Below, in pieces: positions 44,121-53,356 of a stretch of 64,000 nucleotides of DNA; within the stretch, counting starts at the first letter, position 1, and every line of letters starts with the position of its first letter. The DNA comes from Nitrosomonas sp. GTDB taxonomy: Bacteria; Pseudomonadota; Gammaproteobacteria; Burkholderiales; Nitrosomonadaceae. The position numbers and the translations under genes are program-made. The notes below the pieces were generated by a model. That model saw nothing but the letters and a program-made list of their open reading frames with translations. It did no database searches and had not been told where the DNA came from. Where the stretch lies: the NCBI RefSeq assembly GCF_019635155.1, contig NZ_JAHBZY010000003.1:62001-126000 (forward strand), in the 5' to 3' direction.

Positions 44121-45107
44121 TTAAGATGATTGCTTAGTATGACTCAGATGGGCCGGTATGGCGGTATCCAGAAAGTTTTTGATTTGTGCTGCTAGGCTCT
44201 TCTCTAAACAATCGAATTCGAATAGTTTATCAGTCGTTTTCATGCTTCGTAACCAAGTGAGTTGACGTTTAGCTAACTGGCGGGTGGCTGCTATTCCCAT
44301 ATTAGATAATTCATTGCGATCAATGACATTATCCAAAAAAAGACATGCTTGACGATAACCGACGCAGCGCATTGATGGTGACTCGAGATTCAGCCCGGGA
44401 AATCGTTGTCGAATCAATCGGACTTCATCAATGAATCCTTGATCAAGCATTGTTCCAAAGCGCTCCGCTATTCTTTGATGTAATTGAGTACGATCACTAG
44501 GAAGAAGTGCGATGCGGATCGTGCGGAATGGAAAATCGGATTGTCGGGGTGATTGTAAAATTTTCGACATGGGTTGTTGAGTGAGATGACAGACCTCAAG
44601 CGCACGTTGAATTCTTTGACTATCGGTTGGTTTGATCCGCATGGCAGTGACTTCATCCAATTCGGATAGTTTGCGATGCATGGCAGGCCAACCGATTTCT
44701 TTTGCCATTTCTTCCAAGCATTGACGGAGTTTTATATCGGCCGGCGGCAGATTCGAAAGGCCATTTTGCAATGCCCGGAAATAAAGCATGGTTCCACCCG
44801 CGAGTAATGGAATCTTATTGCGTTGACTGACTTCATGCATGATGCTCAATGCATCCTGCCGAAACTGAGCGGCGGAATATCTCTGATCCGGATCAATAAG
44901 GTTGATAAGGTGGTGAGTAACCCGGGTTAATGTTTTGGGATCCGGCTTGGCCGTACCAATATCCATATATCGGTATATTTGCGCGGAATCAACGCTGATA
45001 ATTTCGACAGGGAAACGATCGGCAATTTCTAGAGCAATCCGGCTCTTTCCGCTTGCCGTTGGCCCTAATAAGAATATAGCGGGAAGTAAATTAGGCAAAT
45101 GTTGCAT
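44121..45107 (-). CDS. miaA: tRNA dimethylallyltransferase MiaA
   Basis: 328 residues. P-loop L-L-G-P-T-A-S-G-K-S, D-S-A-Q-I-Y-R-Y-M-D-I-G-T-A-K-P, the H-H-L-I-N-L-I-D-P block and Q-R-I-Q-R-A-L-E-V are diagnostic. It adds a dimethylallyl group to A37 of tRNAs reading UNN codons. There is no mutL or hfq next to it, unlike many Proteobacteria. Confidence 0.96.
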   Translation of the reverse strand: MQHLPNLLPAIFLLGPTASGKSRIALEIADRFPVEIISVDSAQIYRYMDIGTAKPDPKTLTRVTHHLINLIDPDQRYSAAQFRQDALSIMHEVSQRNKIPLLAGGTMLYFRALQNGLSNLPPADIKLRQCLEEMAKEIGWPAMHRKLSELDEVTAMRIKPTDSQRIQRALEVCHLTQQPMSKILQSPRQSDFPFRTIRIALLPSDRTQLHQRIAERFGTMLDQGFIDEVRLIRQRFPGLNLESPSMRCVGYRQACLFLDNVIDRNELSNMGIAATRQLAKRQLTWLRSMKTTDKLFEFDCLEKSLAAQIKNFLDTAIPAHLSHTKQSS

Positions 45108-45268
45108 CGATTAATGATTGATGGAGAAAAAATCAAGAAGTATTACCATTATGATTAACCAAATAATAGTTGTCTGAAATAAGGAAAACGATGGCAAGAA
45201 AATAGTCATTGGACAAATTCTAAAACTCAGCTAAACTTTCAAGAAATTTACTTTTGTGGAAAATACCA

Positions 45269-45463
45269 TTGAAGATCTTCGCCATTACATTATTTGTAAT
45301 CATTGTATATAGTTTGGGTTCGGCACTTTATTACATGTTTAAAGACAAAGGGAACTCAACCCGTATGGTCAAATCATTAAGTATCCGTATTGGATTGTCG
45401 CTTTTTCTTTTTATTGTGATGATGATAGCAACTCGGTTGGAAATGTTGGCTGAATCTGAGTAA
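45269..45463 (+). CDS. DUF2909 twin-helix membrane protein
   Basis: 64 residues from a TTG at 45269 with GGAA upstream; a TTG at 45254 is the alternative. Two hydrophobic helices flank a short loop with F-K-D-K-G and R-M-V-K-S-L-S-I-R-I. This pattern matches DUF2909, small inner-membrane proteins often found among cytochrome oxidase assembly genes. No oxidase gene is nearby here. Confidence 0.75.
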   Translation: MKIFAITLFVIIVYSLGSALYYMFKDKGNSTRMVKSLSIRIGLSLFLFIVMMIATRLEMLAESE

Positions 45464-45512
45464 AAATAGCTTTTCTTTGTTTAATAAAAATTCAAATACA
45501 TTCCGCAATTAA

Positions 45513-46739
45513 ATGCGGCCGCAGAGGTTCTCCAAAGATGTGGTAATCATCGGAGCAGGTGCAGCTGGAATGATGTGTGCAATCGAAGCTGGGAAGCGAG
45601 GGCGTCGAGTACTGCTAGTTGATCATGCTCGAAAAGTCGGTGAAAAAATCCGCATATCGGGCGGTGGACATTGCAACTTCACTAATCGTTATGTCAAATC
45701 GGAAAACTATATTTCCAGTAATCCAAATTTTTGTCGTTCAGCACTAGCTCGTTATACACCTCAGGATTTTATCGCGCTGATCAAGAAACATGGTATTCAT
45801 TTTCATGAAAAGAAATTAGGGCAATTGTTCTGTGATGGGAAATCTCAGCATATCATCAATATGTTACAGAATGAATGCTTATCCGCCGGGGTTGATTGGC
45901 AAATGCCATCGCAAGTACAAAAAATAGAGTATTCGTTCGCTAATAAAGAAAATGAGTTTTCCAATCATAAGTTTAGTATAACAACAGAAAGAAATTGCAT
46001 TGAAGCGCACTCTCTTGTTGTTGCGACGGGTGGGCTATCCGTACCACAAATTGGCGCAAGTGCGTTGGGTTATAAAATTGCTGAACAATTTGGTGTTCCT
46101 GTTATTCAATTACGGCCTGCGTTGGTGGGTTTAACTTTTGCAGGCGAAGATTTTGCAGAATTTAAAAATATTCCAGGCATTACGATTGATGCTGAAGTCA
46201 ACTGTAATAATGCTTCTTTTCGTGAAAATATTTTATTTACACATCGCGGTTTGAGTGGCCCGGCTATTTTGCAAATTTCCTCCTACTGGCAACCTGGGCA
46301 GATGCTAGAAGTAAATCTTTTTCCTGAGCAGAATTTGCAGCAATTATTCTTTGAGAATCGTAAACGAGAAGTGATTTTGCCTAATTTATTAGCGCGTTAC
46401 TTACCCAAGCGTTTTATAAAAATTTGGTGTTCAAAATTATTTTCTAATATGTTAGTTTTTTCTCAACCGATGTCCCAGTATCGTGGCAACGAGTTACATT
46501 ATATTGCCGAGAAACTCCATAGATGGTCAATTGCTCCCAGCGGAACAGTTGGCTATAAAAAAGCAGAAGCTACAGCAGGCGGTATTGATACTCGTGAATT
46601 ATCATCAAAAACAATGGAATGTAAGCATGTGCCGGGTTTGCATTTTATTGGAGAAGTCGTAGATGTTACGGGACAGCTGGGAGGATATAATTTTCAGTGG
46701 GCGTGGTCATCCGGTCATGCAGCTGGTCAATTTGTGTAA
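45513..46739 (+). CDS. HI0933-family flavoprotein (YhiN-like)
   Basis: 408 residues. FAD loop I-I-G-A-G-A-A-G-M-M at the start, R-I-S-G-G-G-H-C-N-F-T-N (family hallmark), V-V-A-T-G-G-L-S-V-P-Q-I-G and the C-terminal G-E-V-V-D-V-T-G-Q-L-G-G-Y-N-F-Q-W-A-W-S-S-G motif. These flavoproteins are annotated as aminoacetone oxidase-like or NAD(P)/FAD oxidoreductases; the true reaction is uncertain. Monocistronic. Confidence 0.9.
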   Translation: MRPQRFSKDVVIIGAGAAGMMCAIEAGKRGRRVLLVDHARKVGEKIRISGGGHCNFTNRYVKSENYISSNPNFCRSALARYTPQDFIALIKKHGIHFHEKKLGQLFCDGKSQHIINMLQNECLSAGVDWQMPSQVQKIEYSFANKENEFSNHKFSITTERNCIEAHSLVVATGGLSVPQIGASALGYKIAEQFGVPVIQLRPALVGLTFAGEDFAEFKNIPGITIDAEVNCNNASFRENILFTHRGLSGPAILQISSYWQPGQMLEVNLFPEQNLQQLFFENRKREVILPNLLARYLPKRFIKIWCSKLFSNMLVFSQPMSQYRGNELHYIAEKLHRWSIAPSGTVGYKKAEATAGGIDTRELSSKTMECKHVPGLHFIGEVVDVTGQLGGYNFQWAWSSGHAAGQFV

Positions 46740-46825
46740 TTTTTCATTCAAATTATATTTAGTGACTTAACAGTGAAGCATACTTTTTTAAATTAGATCT
46801 TAAATTTTGCTTTTAGGTATGAAAG

Positions 46826-47074
46826 ATGATTGATAAGAATAATACGATAACCTCCAATAATGAGAAACCGGCTGTTTCTATTGGTTTTAATATGATAATC
46901 ATTATTGCTACTTTAATTTTCCCTGTAATAGGTATAGCTATGGGCTTTACCTATTACAGAAAGAATCATCCCGATGAAAAGAGAGCCGGAAAAAGATGGT
47001 TGATTCTAGGAATCATAATGTTATTGTTAAATATCTTGTTCATTAATTTGGTCGCGCCACAAAAGAATATTTAA
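46826..47074 (+). CDS. Small two-helix membrane protein upstream of amoC
   Basis: 82 residues: a polar start, a hydrophobic helix (about 20-43, I-I-I-I-A-T-L-I-F-P-V), a basic loop (Y-R-K-N-H-P-D-E-K-R-A-G-K-R-W) and a second helix (54-73). Not recognised. It ends 351 bp before the amoC start on the same strand. Position next to the ammonia monooxygenase operon is the only clue. Confidence 0.6.
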   Translation: MIDKNNTITSNNEKPAVSIGFNMIIIIATLIFPVIGIAMGFTYYRKNHPDEKRAGKRWLILGIIMLLLNILFINLVAPQKNI

Positions 47075-47425
47075 CAATTTTTTGCTATGTGAAAAACTAC
47101 TACAGTCTCTCATGTTAAATTGATTAATGATTTTTCCAAGGAAGGGTTGTATATCGAGATTTTTTACAGGCTATGGTATTAATTATTGTCGCTAAAGGGA
47201 AAAGGGGCTATATTTGCAATAAGTCCATTTTTTGGGGAAGGTGATTTTATGACAAATGACTTGACTTTGGACCCCAAGGTCGACTAGCCTGAGAGGCGTA
47301 GCGAAATTAGGGACGGAAGAGATTCTAATGTAGCTGCCGAAATTATAAGCAGTACTAATTAATTAGTATTAGAAGTAGTAGAAGAAAAGAGAAGTAGTTT
47401 TGATTAACAGATAGGAGGTATAGAG
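47075..47425 (+). promoter_or_regulatory. amoC upstream region and leader
   Basis: 351 bp without a gene. A possible sigma-70 promoter is TTGACT at 47262-47267 and TAGCCT at 47286-47291 (18-base spacer; the -10 is weak), which would leave a leader of about 125 bases. AGGAGG at 47414-47419 is a near-perfect ribosome site seven bases before the amoC ATG, fitting very high expression. Confidence 0.4.
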
Positions 47426-48235
47426 ATGGCAACAACGTATGGCACAACGAGTGGCGCGTCGAGCGCGAGCTATGACATGTCGCTGTGGTACGATTCCAAG
47501 TACTACAAACTGGGCATGGCGACCATGCTTCTGGTAGCGATATTTTGGATTTGGTACCAAAGGACCTTTGCGTATTCGCACGGGATGGACTCAATGGAAC
47601 CGGAATTTGACAAAGTGTGGATGGGACTGTGGCGAGTGCACATGACCCTGATGCCGTTGTTTGCGTTGGTAACCTGGGGTTGGATATTGAAGACCCGTGA
47701 CACCAAAGAACAATTGGACAACCTGGACACCAAACTGGAAATGAAACGTTATTTCTACTGGATGATGTGGCTGGGTGTGTATTTGTTTGGTGTTTACTGG
47801 GGCGGCAGCTTCTTCACCGAGCAAGATGCAAGCTGGCACCAAGTGATTATTCGTGACACGAGCTTCACGCCAAGTCACGTAGTGGTGTTTTACGGCTCAT
47901 TCCCGATGTACATTGTATGCGGCGTTGCTTCATACCTGTACGCGATGACCCGTCTGCCACTGTACAGCCGCGGCACATCGTTCCCGTTGGTAATGGCGAT
48001 TGCTGGCCCATTGATGATTCTGCCGAACGTAGGTTTGAACGAATGGGGTCATGCATTCTGGTTCATGGAAGAGCTGTTTAGCGCGCCATTGCACTGGGGA
48101 TTTGTGATTCTGGGCTGGGCAGGTTTATTCTCGGGCGGTATTGCAGCGCAAATCATCACCCGTTACTCTAACCTGACCGACGTAACCTGGAATGGTTCAA
48201 GCAGAGAGATTCTGAACAATCGCATTGTTCCTTAA
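47426..48235 (+). CDS. amoC: Ammonia monooxygenase subunit C
   Basis: 269 residues with about six membrane helices. By comparison with methane monooxygenase PmoC (Asp156, His160, His173), the copper ligands are Asp134, His138 and His151, with exactly the same spacing. AmoC is part of the membrane enzyme oxidising ammonia to hydroxylamine. First gene of amoCAB; the 167-bp gap to amoA contains a strong hairpin. Codon use (many GTA, CGT and ACC) suggests heavy expression. Confidence 0.98.
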   Translation: MATTYGTTSGASSASYDMSLWYDSKYYKLGMATMLLVAIFWIWYQRTFAYSHGMDSMEPEFDKVWMGLWRVHMTLMPLFALVTWGWILKTRDTKEQLDNLDTKLEMKRYFYWMMWLGVYLFGVYWGGSFFTEQDASWHQVIIRDTSFTPSHVVVFYGSFPMYIVCGVASYLYAMTRLPLYSRGTSFPLVMAIAGPLMILPNVGLNEWGHAFWFMEELFSAPLHWGFVILGWAGLFSGGIAAQIITRYSNLTDVTWNGSSREILNNRIVP

Positions 48236-48251
48236 TTTCTGAGCGGGATAG

Positions 48252-48278
48252 CCATGCCTGTATAGGATACGGGCATGG
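48252..48278 (+). other. Hairpin in the amoC-amoA spacer
   Basis: A 12-bp stem with one G-U pair (48252-48263 with 48267-48278, loop AGG) starts 17 bases after the amoC stop. There is no T-run. It probably protects the amoC 3' end or lowers read-through into amoAB; Nitrosomonas amo messages are known to be processed in this spacer. Confidence 0.65.
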
Positions 48279-48402
48279 TAGAAGAAGTTAAGGCACTAAA
48301 AGTTATGGAAACGTACTGAAGGTTGACGATAAAAGAGGAAGTAAAGGGATCGTCGAAGGTTTTCATATTTAATATCACACGAAATGAAGAAGGGAGGGTC
48401 TA

Positions 48403-49227
48403 GTGAGTAGAACAGACGAAATTTTAGCAGCGGCAAAGATGCCGCCGGAAGCGATCAGGATGTCCAGATATATCGACGCGATATATTTTCCGATTCTGTG
48501 TATTTTGTTGGTAGGTACATTCCACATGCACTTCATGCTGTTGGCAGGTGACTGGGACTTCTGGCTTGATTGGAAAGACCGTCAATGGTGGCCGGTAGTA
48601 ACACCGATTGTAGGTGTTATGTATTGTGCGGCACTGCAATACTATTTGTGGGTAAACTATCGTTTATCGTACGGTGCGACACTGTGTATCGTATGTTTAT
48701 TGGTAGGCGAATGGCTGACCCGTTACTGGGGTTTCTACTGGTGGTCACACTACCCGTTGAACTTCGTACTGCCATCAACGATGATACCTGGCGCATTGAT
48801 GCTGGATACCGTTCTGTTATTGACAGGTAACTGGCTGATCACGGCACTGGTGGGTGGTGGATTCTGGGGATTATTCTTCTATCCTGGCAACTGGCCGATT
48901 TTTGGACCGACCCACTTACCGCTGGTAGTAGAAGGCGTACTGTTATCAGTAGCTGACTACACAGGCTTCTTATATGTACGTACCGGAACACCGGAATATG
49001 TACGCCTGATTGAACAAGGCTCACTGCGTACCTTTGGTGGTCACACGACGGTAATTGCGGCATTCTTCTCAGCGTTTGTATCGATGTTGATGTACTGCGT
49101 ATGGTGGTACTTTGGCAAGATCTACTGCACCGCTTTCTTCTATGTTAAAGGAGAAAGAGGACGTATTTCTATGAAGAATGACGTAACAGCGTTTGGTGAA
49201 AAAGGCTTTGCACAGGGGATTAGATAA
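48403..49227 (+). CDS. amoA: Ammonia monooxygenase subunit A
   Basis: 274 residues from a GTG with GGAGGG upstream. The sequence holds blocks known from betaproteobacterial Amo[38 protein letters not shown] and [11 protein letters not shown]. It has several membrane helices. As the usual phylogenetic marker, it places the organism in Nitrosomonas. Its stop overlaps the amoB start. Confidence 0.99.
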   Translation: MSRTDEILAAAKMPPEAIRMSRYIDAIYFPILCILLVGTFHMHFMLLAGDWDFWLDWKDRQWWPVVTPIVGVMYCAALQYYLWVNYRLSYGATLCIVCLLVGEWLTRYWGFYWWSHYPLNFVLPSTMIPGALMLDTVLLLTGNWLITALVGGGFWGLFFYPGNWPIFGPTHLPLVVEGVLLSVADYTGFLYVRTGTPEYVRLIEQGSLRTFGGHTTVIAAFFSAFVSMLMYCVWWYFGKIYCTAFFYVKGERGRISMKNDVTAFGEKGFAQGIR

Positions 49228-50489
49228 TGAATATAAGAAGCATATTTAAGCTGGGCGTATTGGGCCTGTATGGAGCGGCGATTGGAGCGGCCTCACTGGC
49301 GCTGACGCTGACGATAGATGTTAAGACAGCGGCGGCACATGGTGAACGTTCGCAAGAACCGTTTCTTCGTATGCGTACGATTCAATGGTACGATCTGAAA
49401 TGGCAACCGAAAGTCACCAAAGTGAACGACATTGCGACGATCACCGGTAAATTTCACTTGGCGGAAGATTGGCCACGTGCGGTAGGTAAACCGGAACGCG
49501 CATTCTTCAACATTGGTAGTCCGAGCCCGGTGTTTGTACGTTTGAGCACCAAGCTGAACGGTGAACCGACGTTTATTTCTGGACCGTTGCAAATTGGTCG
49601 CGACTATGAATTTGAAGTCAGACTGAAAGCGAGGATTCCAGGACGCCATCATATGCACGCGATGGTAAACGTAAAAGAAGCGGGCCCGATTGCAGGACCG
49701 GCATCTTGGATGAACATTTCAGGCAACTGGGATGACTTCACCAATCCGGTAACCACTCTGACAGGCAAAACCATTGATCTGGAGACATTCAACTTCAGCA
49801 ATGGCGTGTTCTGGCACTTGGTATGGTTAGGCTTAGGCTGTTTCTGGATTGGCTACTATGTAGCACGTCCGATGTTCCTGCCACGTAGCCGGGTACTGTT
49901 AGCATACGGTGACGAACTGCTGTTGGATCCAATGGATCGTAAAGTAGGTATGGCAGTCGCGATTCTGACCTGTGCGCTGGTATGGGGCGGTTATCGTTAT
50001 ACCGAGAGCGTTCATCCATACACAGTTCCGATCCAAGCGGGTGAATCGAAGGTAGAACCGATGCCAATCGCACCGAATCCGGTAGCGATCAAGGTAACGC
50101 ATGCTAACTACGACGTACCTGGACGCGCACTGCGTGTGACGATGGAAATCACCAACAATGGTGACTCGACCGTTAACATTGGAGAGTTCACGACAGCGGG
50201 TGTTCGTTTTGTAAACGACTTGGGACGTAAATATCTGGATCCTGACTATCCACGCGAACTGGTAGCGACCGGTTTGACGATGGATGATGACAGAGGGATT
50301 GAACCAGGAGAAACCCGTGAAGTTAAAATGGAAGCCAAAGACGCGTTGTGGGAAGTACAACGTTTGATGGCGCTGTTGGGTGACCCGGAAAGCCGCTTTG
50401 GTGGTTTGTTAATGACATGGGATGACGAAGGCAATCGTTATATTAACAGTATTGCTGGCGCAGTAATTCCAGTCTTTACCAAGCTATAA
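49227..50489 (+). CDS. amoB: Ammonia monooxygenase subunit B
   Basis: 420 residues. The signal peptide ends before A-H-G-E, giving an N-terminal histidine (His38); with His142 and His144 (G-R-H-H-M-H-A-M) it forms the copper B site known from PmoB. Two cupredoxin-like periplasmic domains are joined by two helices (about 193-213 and 235-255). The start overlaps the amoA stop by one base (TAATG). A terminator follows directly. Confidence 0.98.
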   Translation: MNIRSIFKLGVLGLYGAAIGAASLALTLTIDVKTAAAHGERSQEPFLRMRTIQWYDLKWQPKVTKVNDIATITGKFHLAEDWPRAVGKPERAFFNIGSPSPVFVRLSTKLNGEPTFISGPLQIGRDYEFEVRLKARIPGRHHMHAMVNVKEAGPIAGPASWMNISGNWDDFTNPVTTLTGKTIDLETFNFSNGVFWHLVWLGLGCFWIGYYVARPMFLPRSRVLLAYGDELLLDPMDRKVGMAVAILTCALVWGGYRYTESVHPYTVPIQAGESKVEPMPIAPNPVAIKVTHANYDVPGRALRVTMEITNNGDSTVNIGEFTTAGVRFVNDLGRKYLDPDYPRELVATGLTMDDDRGIEPGETREVKMEAKDALWEVQRLMALLGDPESRFGGLLMTWDDEGNRYINSIAGAVIPVFTKL

Positions 50490-50507
50490 GATAGAGCGAG
50501 TCTAAAC

Positions 50508-50553
50508 ACCGGTACACCACTGTCGCAAGACAGCCGGTGTACCGGTTTTTTTA
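50508..50553 (+). terminator. Strong terminator of the amo operon
   Basis: ACCGGTACACC (50508-50518) pairs with GGTGTACCGGT (50536-50546). An inner CTGTC-GCAA-GACAG arm has a GNRA tetraloop, and seven T residues follow. It closes amoCAB 19 bases after amoB. Confidence 0.95.
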
Positions 50554-50690
50554 TAGAGAATCTGAAAACTTTTGTCTATTGGCATTTATGAATTAGCTGT
50601 AATTAATGCTGAGCTTGTCTTAATTTCTCGAGATTACCTATTTAAGTACAATCAAAAATCTCTTCATTAAAAATAGAAAAAATCGTAATA

Positions 50691-52214
50691 ATGCACGAAG
50701 ATACAAAGATGCATGGCTTGAAGGCCAAAGGATTAAAGAAGGGATCTGTTTCAACCGTCGCAACAGTAACTATAGGTTTAGCTGCCACTGCTCCTGCTTA
50801 TTCATTAACAGGAGCGCTTGGACATGGTGCTTCCGAAAGTGGGTATCAACTGCCGATTATTTTCATTTTATCTGTCATTCCAATGTTTTTTGTAGCACTA
50901 TCCTATAAGAACCTAACATCTTCTGCGCCTGATTCGGGAACGGTCTTTACTTGGGGGTCAAAAGCAATTGGCCCGAAATTTGGTTGGGTTGGTGGGTGGG
51001 CGCTGCTGTTAGCAAGTATATTGGCGGGGGTGGCCGCAACTCAGATTATTGTTAATGCAGTAGCGATCTTAGTGAATGCCCGAGAAGTTTCGTTATTGCT
51101 TCATTTCGGTGTGGCAATATTATTTATTGTAAGCACAACATATTTAACCGCGCTTGGTGCTGAAGAGTCGTCACGTACTACAATGGTTTTGACGATTACT
51201 CAGTATGGTGGATTGATAATGCTTGCGGCAGTATTATTTTTGCAAGTTGCGCAAGGAAATGCGGTTAGTACTGCTGAATCTCTTTCATTAGAATGGTTTA
51301 ATCCATTTGCCATTTCTTCTTTTGATGCGTTTTTAAATGGATTCTTGGTTGCATTATTTATTTTTTGGGGATTCGATGCATCGCTTGCGATGTCCGAAGA
51401 AACCGAAGGTAGTGCTGAACAAGCCGGCCAAAGTGGTGTCATCGCAATGATTATTACTGTAATAACTTATGTAACTTTTTCTACGGCTGCATTGGCATAT
51501 GCAGGTATTGATGCGAATGATCATTCTAGTTTGACTTTCAAAGAAAATATTGACTCCAGTATTACTGTGTTAACTTCCCAAATTGTCGGTTCCAATGGCG
51601 CGTTACTTGCTGCACTAATAATCGCTATCTCAGCATTCTCATCCACAATGTCAACAATCATGCCGGCAGCAAGGGCAGCATTGGCAATGGCAACCTATCG
51701 GGCAATTCCGCGTAAATTTTCTTCGGTCAATGAAGTGACAAATACCCCAAAATTCGCAACTTGGACAATTGGATTGATGACATTGCTTATTTATATTATC
51801 CTTACTTCAATCAGTGAATCGGTTGTCAAAGACACAATTCATAGTGTTAGTATCGCCGTATGTACTTATTACATTGTTGCAGCACTATCATGCATTTTGT
51901 ATTTTCATCGAACCGCGTTCAATCACTGGAGAACTGCTTTGTCCCAGGTGATTTTTCCATCAGCCGCGGTTATTGTATTGATTTTCGTAGTGATATTACA
52001 AGCTTGGAATATGATTGATCCGAGCTATGGCTCCAGTGGATCAATTGCAGGAGTAGGTGCTGTTTTTTTTATTGGTGTTGTTACACTTCTATGTGGTATT
52101 CCTTTAATGATAATTTGGAGCATTTGTGAGCCAAGATTTTTCCGCGGAGAAACATTACCATTGGAAAGAGCGCATATGGTGCTCGATAGTGAGGATAAGA
52201 ATAATCTGCGGTAA
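50691..52214 (+). CDS. APC-family amino acid permease
   Basis: 507 residues with twelve or more membrane helices. The helix 1 region A-A-T-A-P-A-Y-S-L-T and the S-A-P-D-S-G-T-V-F-T-W loop are typical of the amino acid-polyamine-organocation superfamily. It has its own spacer after the amo terminator. The substrate is unknown: amino acid, amine or possibly ethanolamine. This place is held by amoE/amoD (orf4/orf5) in some other nitrifiers. Confidence 0.85.
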   Translation: MHEDTKMHGLKAKGLKKGSVSTVATVTIGLAATAPAYSLTGALGHGASESGYQLPIIFILSVIPMFFVALSYKNLTSSAPDSGTVFTWGSKAIGPKFGWVGGWALLLASILAGVAATQIIVNAVAILVNAREVSLLLHFGVAILFIVSTTYLTALGAEESSRTTMVLTITQYGGLIMLAAVLFLQVAQGNAVSTAESLSLEWFNPFAISSFDAFLNGFLVALFIFWGFDASLAMSEETEGSAEQAGQSGVIAMIITVITYVTFSTAALAYAGIDANDHSSLTFKENIDSSITVLTSQIVGSNGALLAALIIAISAFSSTMSTIMPAARAALAMATYRAIPRKFSSVNEVTNTPKFATWTIGLMTLLIYIILTSISESVVKDTIHSVSIAVCTYYIVAALSCILYFHRTAFNHWRTALSQVIFPSAAVIVLIFVVILQAWNMIDPSYGSSGSIAGVGAVFFIGVVTLLCGIPLMIIWSICEPRFFRGETLPLERAHMVLDSEDKNNLR

Positions 52215-52296
52215 TTACGGATCGCTAAGCTGCTATGGCGATTGAACCATTTCTAACACGTGTGAGAAGTAAAGAAGCCTTAAAATTGATCAATTA

Positions 52297-52677
52297 CTAA
52301 ATTGCTTTATCTTTCTCAAGCGGGAAGCCCGCATCACGCCATGCTTTAATGCCACCTCTCATGGATTCAACATTTTGATAGCCCATTTGCTGTAAGGCAT
52401 CTGCCGCTAGAACAGAACGATACCCGCCGCCGCAATATAGTACAATCTCAGCTTGTTTGTCGGGGATTACCGCTTCAATATCCCGTTCAAGAATTCCTTT
52501 GCTGAGATGACTGGCTCCAGAGGCGTGATCTATCCAATATTCGTGGTCTTCGCGAACATCTATAAAATGAAATTTTTCTCCACGAGCGATACGAGCGTGC
52601 ACATCTTCAGACGTGCATTCTTTTATTCGCTTTCTTGCTTGTTCTACTAGCTTCAAAAATCCTGAGCTGTGATGCAT
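52297..52677 (-). CDS. Single-domain rhodanese
   Basis: 126 residues, one rhodanese domain: I-D-V-R-E-D-H-E-Y at about 38 and the active-site loop Y-C-G-G-G-Y-R-S, ending R-G-G-I-K-A-W. It can take up or donate sulfane sulfur. It converges on the permease gene. Cytosolic; partner unknown. Confidence 0.9.
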   Translation of the reverse strand: MHHSSGFLKLVEQARKRIKECTSEDVHARIARGEKFHFIDVREDHEYWIDHASGASHLSKGILERDIEAVIPDKQAEIVLYCGGGYRSVLAADALQQMGYQNVESMRGGIKAWRDAGFPLEKDKAI

Positions 52678-53356
52678 TATTTTGTCATGAAAACTTAAGC
52701 AGTTGATAAATTTATGGTATCTGGCATAAAGAGTATCAAATAATTACAATAAATGCGAATCTTTACGTAACAAGGATCGGATCAGGGGGCTGTATTTAAT
52801 ATTTAACAGTTTGTATTGGTAACGAAGGGCCTTATTCTGATTTCCTATAGATCCAAATTATTTGGATGCCATCTGACTTTGTGAAAAATTAACCTGAAAC
52901 AGGGATTATCTTTCCAATTCTTAAAATAAATAGACGCAACATTCATACCAATCAATAGAACTGATAAATAAGGGAATATGAAGGTAAATCTACCGGTTTT
53001 AAACACAGAATATTATATCGGTAATGATATACTGATTTTACTAATTACAATCCAAAGTTTAAAGTTATATATAAAAAACAATATATTATCTAATATGGTA
53101 AGCTTTTAGGATAAATTAATAGAAGAAGTGCACAATATTGTGTGATGTCTTAATAAGCTATCGGGAGTATTTACTAATTTATGAAACCTCTCCAAATTAG
53201 TAAGCCATAGGTCAGTTTTTCAAAAAACGACGATAGCATATTTTTAACCAATCTAGTTTATGTATATCTAGCTTCAGTAAGCTTCCATCCAAACAATATT
53301 AACAATAATTATAATGGTTATGATCTTTCTAAGAAAAACTTCAAATTAATTTTGCC
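52678..53356 (+). other. AT-rich intergenic region
   Basis: 679 bp, markedly AT-rich compared with its surroundings, with many TATA-like stretches. No gene, hairpin terminator or RNA could be supported. Such a stretch next to an IS may mark an accessory or transferred segment. Confidence 0.5.
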
